Assembly (NCBI RefSeq): GCF_014851685.1
Contig: NZ_JACVAC010000004.1
Location: 62,001 to 126,000 of the forward strand
Direction of reading: 5' to 3'
DNA from: Pseudomonas sp. PDM05
GTDB taxonomy: Bacteria; Pseudomonadota; Gammaproteobacteria; Pseudomonadales; Pseudomonadaceae
Length of the DNA stretch: 64,000 bases
Shown here piece by piece: positions 9,190 to 17,800 of this stretch. A program made the position numbers and the translations under genes. How positions within the stretch are numbered: the first letter of the stretch is position 1; every line of letters starts with the position of its first letter. The notes below the pieces were generated by a model. It saw only the letters and a program-made list of their open reading frames with translations, was not told the origin of the DNA and did no database searches.

Positions 9190-11184
9190 TCAGGCAACGG
9201 CGCACTGACCATTCTTGCAACGCTCACATTCTTCGCAGAACGGCGCACTGCGCTTGAGGCTGGCGACTTGTACGCGGCTCAACGGTGCAGGAACCACCGT
9301 CTGCAACGCCTCCTTCAGCCCAGGCCGCAACGGCGCCGACACCACAGTGGGTGCACCACCGGGCTGGATCGGCACGCTGCTGAAAATCCCGCCGGCCGAC
9401 AAGGTGATCGATTGCCCCCCGGCCTGGATCGTCACGCTCGCGCCCGCGTCGATCACCACGCTTTGCCCGGCGCCAATCTGAATGGTGCCTGCGGCCCGCG
9501 TCTGCTGCGAACCACCGACCAGCAGATGATCATCCCTCTTGAGTTCGGTCAGGCGATTGCCGTGGGTGATGCGCTGCTCCTCGCCTTGCAGTTCGTGGTG
9601 CGACTCGCCGCCCACCGTGATCCGCCGCCGGTTGTCGACCTGCACCTGCTGGTCATGCAGCACATGCTGGGTCCAATCGCGCTGGGCACGCAGGTAGATT
9701 TCCTCGGCGCCCTTGCGGTCCTCGATGCGCAGCTCGTTGTAACCGCCACCCCCGGGGCTGCTGTGGCTGCGCAAGATGCTGCGGGTCTTGTCCGCCGGCA
9801 GGTCGAGGGGCAGCGGCGTCGCCGCGTTGGGCAGGCAACCCATCACCAACGGCATGTCCACGTCGCCATTGACGAAGCCCACCAACACTTCCATGCCCAC
9901 TCGCGGGATCAGCACCGCGCCATAGCGGTCATGGGCCCAACCGCTGGCCACCCGCAGCCAGCAACTGGAATGGTCGTTGTGTTCGCCATTGCGATCCCAG
10001 GCCAGTTGCACCTTGACCCTTCCGTATTCGTCACAATGGATTTCGCTGTCGGCGGGGCCCGTGACCACTGCGTTCTGATACCCCGAAATACTCGGGCGCC
10101 CAGGCAACGGTGGACGAAAGATCACATCCCACGGTGCCGCCACAAATTCATTGCGATACCCCTGGCGAAACTCCCCGCCCGGCACCTCGGTGACCGCCTC
10201 TTCCAGAACCTGGGGTTGCTTGCCTTCGTGGACAATATGGGTCACCAGCCACAAATCATTCCACTCCTCGCGCGGGTGCCCGGCCAGCTTGAGAAACCCG
10301 CCGCTGACCAACGCCGGTTCATCGCCACTGCCCCGGGCGATTCGATAGTCGCTGCGATAGCGCTCCAGGCCACGCTGCGCCAGGTACTTGCCATGGGCGC
10401 GGTCGCTGAAGTGCGCGGGGTAGTCCTGCGCCTCAAGATGGGGAAGCTGCTCGCCGGCCACCGTGCTTTCCAGCGTCAGACGCGGCTTGCGCCAGTCGTA
10501 ATCACGCAGATTCAGCGCTGTAGTACGCGTCTCCAATTGCACCGCAAAACGCTTGATCGCCGGGGCGTGCGCAACCATCCCGGAACCGGGGGAGTAAGGG
10601 CTGGGCCGGTCAGGCTGGGCAAACACCGTCTGGTCATCGCCAAACACCAGCAGGTGCCGCTCGACGCAATGTTGGAAGTGATAGTGCATGCCAGCCTCGG
10701 CACATAGCCGCTGGACGAACGCCAGGTCGGTCTCGCCAAACTGCACGCAATACTCACGCTCGGGATACGTACCACTGAGGCGGAACTCAAAACGATCGCC
10801 CTGAATGCCCTGCGCGGTCAGCACCTGCGCAACCATCTGCGGCACCGTCTTGTGTTGGAAGATGCGCTGGTGACTGCTGTGGGCCAGGTAGGCCAACTGT
10901 GGAACCAGACTGAGTTGATAGCGCGTCAGCCGGCGCCCCGAGTCACCTTGAGCCACGCGATAGACCACGCCGTGAATGCCATGACCCTGCGCGTCGAAAC
11001 CCAGGTACATCTGACGATGCAGCAGGCCTTCGAGATCCAGATCAGGCTGTTCGCTGACCAATTCAAGATCAAAACAATAGGGTTGGCTGAGGGCTTCGGT
11101 GCCCGTGAAGCTCAAGACCTTTAAGTCACTGGCAAGCCCATCCAGGGTCAGGGTGAAGGCACTTTGATTGGCAGGAGCGAACAT
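9190..11184 (-). CDS. vgrG: Type VI secretion spike protein VgrG (TssI)
   Basis: VgrG trimers cap the Hcp tube of the type VI system and carry effectors. From the ATG at 11184 the protein has 664 aa: gp27-like N-terminus (about 1-350, including the YCFDLELVSE and REYCVQFGETDLAFVQRLCAEAG segments), OB-fold (about 390-460, GRVKVQLAWDRNGE, VLIPRVGMEVLVGF) and a DUF2345-like beta-helix with repeated Q-V and I-A patterns. The C-terminus ends in a cysteine cluster, CEECERCKNGQC, not part of the usual needle. A longer in-frame start at 11232 exists but the family begins near FAPANQSAFTLTL. It forms an operon with the DUF4123 adaptor and is divergent from the effector gene. No other tss genes are in the window, so this is an orphan vgrG locus. 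Confidence 0.92.
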   Translation of the reverse strand: MFAPANQSAFTLTLDGLASDLKVLSFTGTEALSQPYCFDLELVSEQPDLDLEGLLHRQMYLGFDAQGHGIHGVVYRVAQGDSGRRLTRYQLSLVPQLAYLAHSSHQRIFQHKTVPQMVAQVLTAQGIQGDRFEFRLSGTYPEREYCVQFGETDLAFVQRLCAEAGMHYHFQHCVERHLLVFGDDQTVFAQPDRPSPYSPGSGMVAHAPAIKRFAVQLETRTTALNLRDYDWRKPRLTLESTVAGEQLPHLEAQDYPAHFSDRAHGKYLAQRGLERYRSDYRIARGSGDEPALVSGGFLKLAGHPREEWNDLWLVTHIVHEGKQPQVLEEAVTEVPGGEFRQGYRNEFVAAPWDVIFRPPLPGRPSISGYQNAVVTGPADSEIHCDEYGRVKVQLAWDRNGEHNDHSSCWLRVASGWAHDRYGAVLIPRVGMEVLVGFVNGDVDMPLVMGCLPNAATPLPLDLPADKTRSILRSHSSPGGGGYNELRIEDRKGAEEIYLRAQRDWTQHVLHDQQVQVDNRRRITVGGESHHELQGEEQRITHGNRLTELKRDDHLLVGGSQQTRAAGTIQIGAGQSVVIDAGASVTIQAGGQSITLSAGGIFSSVPIQPGGAPTVVSAPLRPGLKEALQTVVPAPLSRVQVASLKRSAPFCEECERCKNGQCAVA

Positions 11185-11518
11185 CCGGTGTTTCTCTGCG
11201 AAGGGGTGGGCCGGGGATAGTGCCTCAGCCACTTGCCGTACTGATCACAGCGCCAAAAAATCAGTAATTCCTTACGTCACGGGTTTGCTTTTCGCCCGTT
11301 CACGTTTGCCTGGGTTTTCAGCGCAAAAAAGCAGGCATCTGACGGAAGCTTTTCGTCACCGCGTAGCCCGTTTCCCAAACTGAAAAAACCACCCCCCAAT
11401 TCCCCCTGCATAACCACGACGTTTTCCGGGCAACTGATTAAATTTCGCTGCCATGTTCACTCCAAAGGAATGCGTTCATGGCAGGACATCTCGACCCCCA
11501 ATCGCTGAGGGACTTGTA
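11185..11518. other. Intergenic region between vgrG and the effector gene
   Basis: 334 bases between divergent genes, more AT-rich in the centre than the surroundings. It must carry both promoters, but I find no convincing sigma-54 (TGGCAC-N5-TTGC) or sigma-70 box. A 22-codon in-frame extension of the effector gene lies at its right end without a ribosome site. Confidence 0.5.
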
Positions 11519-12466
11519 ATGCCTCAGCCCTATGCCTTTATCAATGAGCGGCCACTGACGTCTGTGGAACTCAAGGCGAGCTTGTGCATGAGCCGACACG
11601 CCGAAGCCAAGTTTGACGCGCTGAATACGCATATCCGCAATGTGGTGGTGCTGCCGGGACAACTGGTGATCATCGGTGACCACACCACCTCAGCCTGCAC
11701 CGCAGAGGAGTCATGCCTGGTGCGCGCCGCCTGGGATGTCCGCCATAGCGTGACGGCCCATGGCGGGGCTGCCTTTGCGCTGCAGAATTATGATTTGCTG
11801 CAAAAACTACTCGGATACGCTTCGCTGGGGATAGGTACCGCAGGGGATGCCTGGAGCCGGCATTTGCAGGAAATCGTGAAAACTCTCGATGAAATCGAGG
11901 CCCTGCATAAACAGTCGCTGCGCCGAGGCGGTGGGGCTGCGCGAGATGATTTTTTGGCTCGGCGCAAAGTGCTGTTTGCCAAACTCGAAGCGCAAATGCG
12001 CAGCTTTGCGCGTTACGGCACGGGCCTGCGCAATGAAGGATCGATCAAGAAAATGCTGGGGATATCGACCAGGAGCTATTTGCACACCGGGGAGATCAAT
12101 CGATACGCAGAAACGATTGCCAAAATTTCGAAGACGGCGAAGCTGCTTAAACACGGCACGCCGTTGGGGATAGCGTTGAGTACGACGTCTACGGCGCTGG
12201 AGATCAAGGAGGCGTGTTCTACCGGCAGAGGGGAACAATGCCGAAAAGCGAAGTATGTGGAAGCGGGTAAATTAACCTTTGGTGTAGCGGGAGGAATCAT
12301 TGGAGGCCAGATGGGAATGGGCTTGTGTATAGCGGTAATGGCTCCGACAACCGGGCCGGGCGCCCTGAGCTGTCTTTTGATCGCTGGCGGCGCCATGGGC
12401 GCGGCGTTCGGCAGTTGGGGCAGCGAAATTGGCGCGGTCACTGGAGAGGTACTGTATGAGTATTGA
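11519..12466 (+). CDS. Probable type VI secreted pore-forming effector (LysM-like N-terminus, glycine-zipper C-terminus)
   Basis: A 315-residue protein, start chosen at the ATG behind GAGGGA. Residues about 35-55 look LysM-like (NTHIRNVVVLPGQLVIIGD). The middle is helical and charged, with ARDDFLARRKVLFAKLEAQ around 145. The last 65 residues are hydrophobic and glycine-rich (GVAGGIIGGQMG, IAGGAMGAAFGS), the pattern of a membrane-inserting glycine zipper. No catalytic motif is seen. It stands divergent to vgrG, and its 3' end overlaps a small membrane protein by 11 bases, the arrangement of toxin and immunity protein. I know such proteins from other Pseudomonas genomes as VgrG-linked or orphan unknowns; that it is an effector is inference. 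Confidence 0.6.
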   Translation: MPQPYAFINERPLTSVELKASLCMSRHAEAKFDALNTHIRNVVVLPGQLVIIGDHTTSACTAEESCLVRAAWDVRHSVTAHGGAAFALQNYDLLQKLLGYASLGIGTAGDAWSRHLQEIVKTLDEIEALHKQSLRRGGGAARDDFLARRKVLFAKLEAQMRSFARYGTGLRNEGSIKKMLGISTRSYLHTGEINRYAETIAKISKTAKLLKHGTPLGIALSTTSTALEIKEACSTGRGEQCRKAKYVEAGKLTFGVAGGIIGGQMGMGLCIAVMAPTTGPGALSCLLIAGGAMGAAFGSWGSEIGAVTGEVLYEY

Positions 12467-12845
12467 GTACATACTCAACCTCCCTGCCAAAGACCAAATA
12501 GCATTGGGCTCGGCAGCCTCAATGCTTCTGGCGGTCGCGCTCGACATCTTCCTGGCCTATCGCAAATTGGAGTCGATGGAGCAACGCTTGGACCAATGCA
12601 GCCTGCTGGATAATTACAAGCACCTGTGGGGCAACAGCCTACGAGGAAGATTGACCAGACTGTGCGCGGTCTATGTAGCAATTGCACTGCCGAAGTGGAA
12701 CACAAGACGAGGTGTCATCAACGTAAAACAAGTCGCAGAGTTTCCCCGCTGCCTGAAATTCGCCCTTCACGGAACAGCTCTTATCGGTCTGGTCGGCGCA
12801 GTGGGTGCGATGTTTTTTCATTTCAGCGATCAACCATGTCTGTAA
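12456..12845 (+). CDS. Probable immunity protein, small membrane protein
   Basis: 129 residues. Two hydrophobic helices are visible, near residues 12-36 (IALGSAASMLLAVALDIFLA) and 103-122 (ALIGLVGAVGAMFF), with a basic middle part. The start at 12456 lies inside the end of the effector gene, giving an 11-base overlap and likely translational coupling; an in-frame start 27 bases earlier lacks a better ribosome site. Membrane location suits protection against a pore-forming toxin acting on the inner membrane, since such immunity proteins are usually integral membrane proteins. Codon use is more AT-rich than the neighbours. No homologue is recognised by name; the role is inferred from context. 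Confidence 0.5.
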   Translation: MSIEYILNLPAKDQIALGSAASMLLAVALDIFLAYRKLESMEQRLDQCSLLDNYKHLWGNSLRGRLTRLCAVYVAIALPKWNTRRGVINVKQVAEFPRCLKFALHGTALIGLVGAVGAMFFHFSDQPCL

Positions 12846-12880
12846 TCCAGCACGTTTTCACCTCCAGACCGACAAAAAAA

Positions 12881-12908
12881 CGGCCCGTCATCCAAAGGAC
12901 GCGGGCCG
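12881..12908. terminator. Bidirectional terminator between the immunity gene and putP
   Basis: Stem CGGCCCG / CGGGCCG with a 14-base loop whose outer bases can also pair (TC/GA). On the minus strand it is followed by a run of seven U, a strong terminator for putP; on the plus strand it is followed by CTCTTTTC, a weaker one for the effector-immunity unit. Confidence 0.85.
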
Positions 12909-12946
12909 CTCTTTTCAACTCGACAGGCGCTTAACGCCCAGCGCAA

Positions 12947-14431
12947 TTACTTGTTGAGGTTGTAGTCCTTCTCCGCCGCATCAAAGCGCTCGACCATACC
13001 TGCAGTCGGTGCGCCCAGCTTGCTCACGAAGTAGATCGCCAGGCTGGCGAAGATGAAGCCCGGGATGATTTCGTACAGGCCCAGCAGCTCGAAGTGTTTC
13101 CACACGATCACGGTGATCGCGCCGACCAGGATGCCAGCCAAGGCACCGTTGCGGGTCATGCCTTTCCAGATTACCGAGATCAGCACCACAGGGCCGAACG
13201 CCGCGCCGAAACCGGCCCAGGCGTAGCTCACCAGGCCCAGCACACGGTTGTTCGGGTTGGCGGCCATGGCGATGGCGATCAGGGCAACCAGCAGCACCAT
13301 CAGGCGGCCAACCCATACCAGCTCACGCTGGGAAGCGTTTTTGCGCAGGAAAGTCTTGTAGAAGTCTTCGGTCAGGGCGCTGGAGCACACCAGCAACTGG
13401 CAGCTCAGGGTGCTCATCACGGCAGCCAGGATGGCCGACAGCAGCACGCCAGCAATCCACGGGTTGAACAGCAGCTTGGCCAGTTCGATGAACACACGCT
13501 CGTGGTTCTCGGTCACAGGGCCGGCCACTTCCGGGTGCGCCGAGAAGTAAGCGATGCCGAAGAAGCCTACGGCCACGGTGCCGCCCAGGCACAGGATCAT
13601 CCAGGTCATGGAGATGCGGCGCGCCTTGGCAATCGACTTCACCGAATCCGCCGCCATGAAACGCGCGAGGATGTGCGGCTGGCCGAAGTAACCCAGGCCC
13701 CAGCCCATCAGCGAGATGATGCCGATGAAGGTGGTGTTCTTCAGCATGTTGAAGTTGTCAGGGTTCTTGGCTTCGATGGCCAGGAAGGTGGTGTCGACGC
13801 CGCCGGTGGCCAGCAGCACGATGATCGGCGTAAGGATCAGCGCGAAGATCATCAGGGTGGCTTGTACGGTATCTGTCCAGCTCACTGCCAGAAAACCACC
13901 GACGAAGGTGTAGGCAATGGTCGCAGCAGCACCGGCCCACAGCGCGGTCTCGTAGGACATGCCGAAGGTGCTTTCGAACAGACGGGCGCCAGCCACGATG
14001 CCCGAAGCGCAGTAGATGGTGAAGAACACCAGGATCACCACGGCGGAGATGATCCGCAGCAGGCCGCTCTTATCTTCGAAACGGCTGGAGAAGTAGTCCG
14101 GCAGGGTCAGGGCGTCGCCGTTGTGTTCGGTCTGTACCCGCAGGCGACCGGCCACGAACAGCCAGTTGAGGTAGGCACCGACGATCAGGCCGATGGCGAT
14201 CCAGCTTTCCGACAGGCCGGACATGTAAATCGCGCCGGGCAGGCCCATCAACAACCAGCCACTCATATCGGACGCACCAGCCGACAAGGCCGTGACCACG
14301 CTACCGAGGCTGCGACCGCCGAGGATGTAATCGGAAAGGTTATTGGTGGAGCGATAGGCCATGAAGCCGATCAGCACCATTGCTGCGATGTAGATCACGA
14401 ACGTGATCAGGGTTGGATTGCTAACGCTCAT
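12947..14431 (-). CDS. putP: Sodium/proline symporter PutP
   Basis: Imports proline with Na+ (solute:sodium symporter family). 494 residues, with about 13 hydrophobic segments. Recognisable family features: N-terminal TLITFVIYIAAMVLIGFMAYRST, GGRSLGSVVTALSAGASDMSGW (part of the Na+ site, around 38-60) and GWGLGYFGQPHILARFMA (about 240-258). It stands divergent to putA across a 459-base region with several PutA operator motifs, the classic put arrangement: PutA represses both genes until proline drives it to the membrane. The stop codon is followed by a good terminator. Confidence 0.96.
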   Translation of the reverse strand: MSVSNPTLITFVIYIAAMVLIGFMAYRSTNNLSDYILGGRSLGSVVTALSAGASDMSGWLLMGLPGAIYMSGLSESWIAIGLIVGAYLNWLFVAGRLRVQTEHNGDALTLPDYFSSRFEDKSGLLRIISAVVILVFFTIYCASGIVAGARLFESTFGMSYETALWAGAAATIAYTFVGGFLAVSWTDTVQATLMIFALILTPIIVLLATGGVDTTFLAIEAKNPDNFNMLKNTTFIGIISLMGWGLGYFGQPHILARFMAADSVKSIAKARRISMTWMILCLGGTVAVGFFGIAYFSAHPEVAGPVTENHERVFIELAKLLFNPWIAGVLLSAILAAVMSTLSCQLLVCSSALTEDFYKTFLRKNASQRELVWVGRLMVLLVALIAIAMAANPNNRVLGLVSYAWAGFGAAFGPVVLISVIWKGMTRNGALAGILVGAITVIVWKHFELLGLYEIIPGFIFASLAIYFVSKLGAPTAGMVERFDAAEKDYNLNK

Positions 14432-14579
14432 ATGAGTGACGCCCTGGCTTTGTTTTTATGTAGCGACGGTCTGTCAGACGGCCACCCACTGAAAGTAGGT
14501 AGACGTAACTGCGTGCCGCGCATTTATGACTGACGTTTCCCCAGGAAAGCCGTCAGCCGATGAACCAAACCTTGCGGTG

Positions 14580-14818
14580 GTTGCACCTAGGGCGCGAATC
14601 CTATTCAACAAACTAAATAAGGTGCAACCAGTTTCTCGAGAATAAGTTGCACCTTGATGTTAATTCCAGAAAACACCCCGTTTTTGCTCCTTTTCGGAGC
14701 AAGTACAGCCGATCTAAGAAGCAAATGCACCACCGTGAAGCGGATTCTGTTGAGGGCCGATTTTTTTCATGCCCTCCTTCAAAAATTTCATGCATAAAAA
14801 GGGTTGCACCCGGTTGCA
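14580..14818. promoter_or_regulatory. Cluster of five PutA operator motifs (GTTGCA) in the putP-putA control region
   Basis: The hexamer GTTGCA, the consensus bound by the ribbon-helix-helix domain of PutA in enterobacteria, occurs at 14580-14585, 14646-14651, 14803-14808 and 14813-14818 on the plus strand and at 14623-14628 on the minus strand, each within GGTTGCACC or AGTTGCACC. Three sites sit in the middle of the region and two, ten bases apart, lie 73-88 bases before the putA start. A sixth copy (TGCAAC, 15031-15036) is inside putA and may be chance. The remainder of the 14432-14890 gap holds no gene. Confidence 0.75.
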
Positions 14819-14890
14819 CCTCTTCATGGGCGAAGCTAATCTTGCCGCCAGCTGATGCCACTCGGTAGTGGCACCCATGAGGATAAGAAA

Positions 14891-17800
14891 ATGGCTACGA
14901 CCACCCTTGGGGTCAAACTCGACGACCCGACCCGCGAACGCCTGAAGGCGGCCGCGACCTCCATTGATCGCACGCCGCACTGGCTGATCAAGCAGGCGAT
15001 TTTCAATTACCTGGAGAAACTGGAGGGTGGTGCAACCCTGACCGAACTCAATGGCTTGAGCAGCAAGGACGGCGACGACGCTGGCGAGGTCCAGACCGAC
15101 CACGCGCACCAGTGCTTCCTCGAATTTGCCGAGAGCATCCTGCCGCAATCCGTGCTGCGCGCCTCGATCACAGCCGCCTACCGCCGCCCTGAGCCGGAAG
15201 TGGTGCCGATGCTGATCGAACAGGCTCGTCTGCCAGCACCAATGGCCGAAGCCACCAACAAGCTGGCTGCGTCGATCGCTGAAAAACTGCGTAACCAGAA
15301 GAGTGCCGGCGGCCGTGCCGGTATTGTTCAGGGCCTGCTGCAAGAGTTTTCCCTGTCGTCCCAGGAAGGCGTGGCACTGATGTGCCTGGCCGAAGCGCTG
15401 CTGCGCATCCCGGACAAGGGCACCCGCGACGCGCTGATCCGCGACAAAATCAGCACCGGCAACTGGCAGCCGCACCTGGGCAACAGCCCGTCGCTGTTCG
15501 TCAACGCCGCCACCTGGGGCCTGCTGCTGACCGGCAAACTGGTCGCCACCCACAACGAAGCGGGCTTGACCTCGTCCCTGAGCCGCATCATCGGCAAGAG
15601 CGGCGAGCCGATGATCCGCAAGGGCGTCGACATGGCCATGCGCCTGATGGGCGAGCAGTTCGTCACGGGTGAAACCATCGCCGAAGCCCTGGCCAACGCG
15701 AGCAAGTTCGAAGCCAAGGGCTTCCGCTATTCCTACGACATGCTCGGTGAAGCCGCACTCACCGAACACGATGCGCAGAAGTACCTGGCCTCGTACGAAC
15801 AAGCCATTCACTCCATCGGCAAAGCCTCCCACGGCCGCGGGATCTATGAAGGCCCGGGCATCTCCATCAAGCTGTCGGCACTGCACCCGCGTTACAGCCG
15901 TGCGCAGTACGAGCGTGTGATGGACGAGCTGTACCCACGCCTGCTGTCCCTGACCTTGCTGGCCAAGCAATACGACATCGGCTTGAACATCGACGCCGAA
16001 GAAGCCGACCGCCTGGAGCTGTCGCTGGACCTGCTGGAACGCCTGTGCTTCGAGCCGCAACTGACCGGCTGGAACGGCATCGGCTTCGTGATCCAGGCTT
16101 ACCAGAAGCGCTGCCCGTATGTGATCGACTACGTGATCGACCTGGCGCGCCGCAGCCGTCATCGCCTGATGATCCGCCTGGTAAAAGGCGCGTACTGGGA
16201 CAGCGAGATCAAGCGCGCCCAGGTCGAAGGCCTGGAAGGCTACCCGGTGTACACCCGCAAGGTTTACACCGACGTGTCCTACATCGCCTGCGCACGCAAA
16301 CTGCTGTCGGTGCCGGAAGTCATCTACCCGCAGTTCGCCACGCACAACGCCCACACCCTGTCGGCCATCTACCATATTGCCGGCCAGAACTATTACCCGG
16401 GCCAGTACGAGTTCCAATGCCTGCACGGCATGGGTGAACCTCTGTACGAGCAGGTTGTAGGCAAGGTTTCCGATGGCAAGCTGAACCGTCCGTGCCGCGT
16501 GTACGCTCCGGTCGGCACCCACGAAACACTGTTGGCTTACCTGGTACGTCGCCTGCTGGAAAACGGCGCCAACACCTCGTTCGTCAACCGCATCGCCGAC
16601 CAGTCCATCTCGATTCAGGAGCTGGTGGCCGATCCGGTGGCCAGCATCGAGCAAATGGCCACGCTGGAAGGCGGCTTCGGCCTGCCACACCCGCGCATTC
16701 CATTGCCCCGCGACCTGTACGGCAGCGACCGCGCCAACTCGGCCGGTATCGACCTGGCCAACGAGCATCGCCTGGCATCGCTGTCCTGCGCCCTGCTGGC
16801 CACTGCCCACAACAACTGGAAGGCCGCGCCGATGCTCGGCTGCGCCGCCAGTGAGCAGCCGGCGGCACCAGTGCTGAACCCGTCCGACCTGCGCGACGTG
16901 GTCGGCCACGTACAAGAAGCTACGGTCGAAGACGTCGACAACGCCATCCAGTGCGCCATCGGCGCCGGTCCGATCTGGCAGGCCACCCCGCCCGCCGAGC
17001 GTGCCGCGATCCTGGAACGCGCCGCCGACCTGATGGAAAGCGAGATCCAACCGCTGATGGGCCTGCTGGCCCGCGAAGCCGGCAAGACCTTCGCCAACGC
17101 CATCGCCGAAGTGCGCGAAGCCGTGGACTTCCTGCGTTACTACGCGGTGCAGGCACGTAACGACTTCACCAATGACGCCCACCGTCCACTGGGTCCGGTG
17201 GTGTGCATCAGCCCGTGGAACTTCCCGCTGGCGATCTTCAGCGGCCAGGTCGCCGCTGCACTGGCCGCCGGCAACCCGGTACTGGCCAAGCCTGCCGAGC
17301 AAACCCCGCTGGTCGCCGCGCAAGCCGTGCGCATCCTGCTGGAAGCCGGTATCCCGCAAGGCGTGCTGCAACTGCTGCCGGGCCAGGGCGAAACCGTGGG
17401 TGCCCGCCTGGTGGGTGATGATCGTGTCAAAGGCGTGATGTTCACTGGTTCCACCGAGGTTGCGCGCCTGCTGCAGCGCAATGTCGCCGGTCGCCTGGAT
17501 GCCCAGGGCCGTCCGATCCCGCTGATCGCCGAAACCGGCGGCCAGAACGCAATGATCGTCGACTCCTCGGCACTCACCGAACAAGTGGTCATCGACGTCG
17601 TGTCCTCGGCCTTCGACAGTGCCGGTCAACGCTGCTCGGCCCTGCGCGTACTGTGCTTGCAGGAAGATTCGGCAGACCGCGTCATCGAAATGCTCAAGGG
17701 CGCCATGGCCGAATGCCGTCTGGGCAACCCGGAGCGCCTGTCGGTAGACATCGGCCCGGTGATCGACGCCGAAGCCAAGGCGGGTATCGAGAAACACATC

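Noticed and set aside
13094..14533. 479-codon plus-strand open frame opposite putP
   Set aside because: It is a His/Gln/Asp-rich shadow of a membrane protein gene; putP itself is clear.
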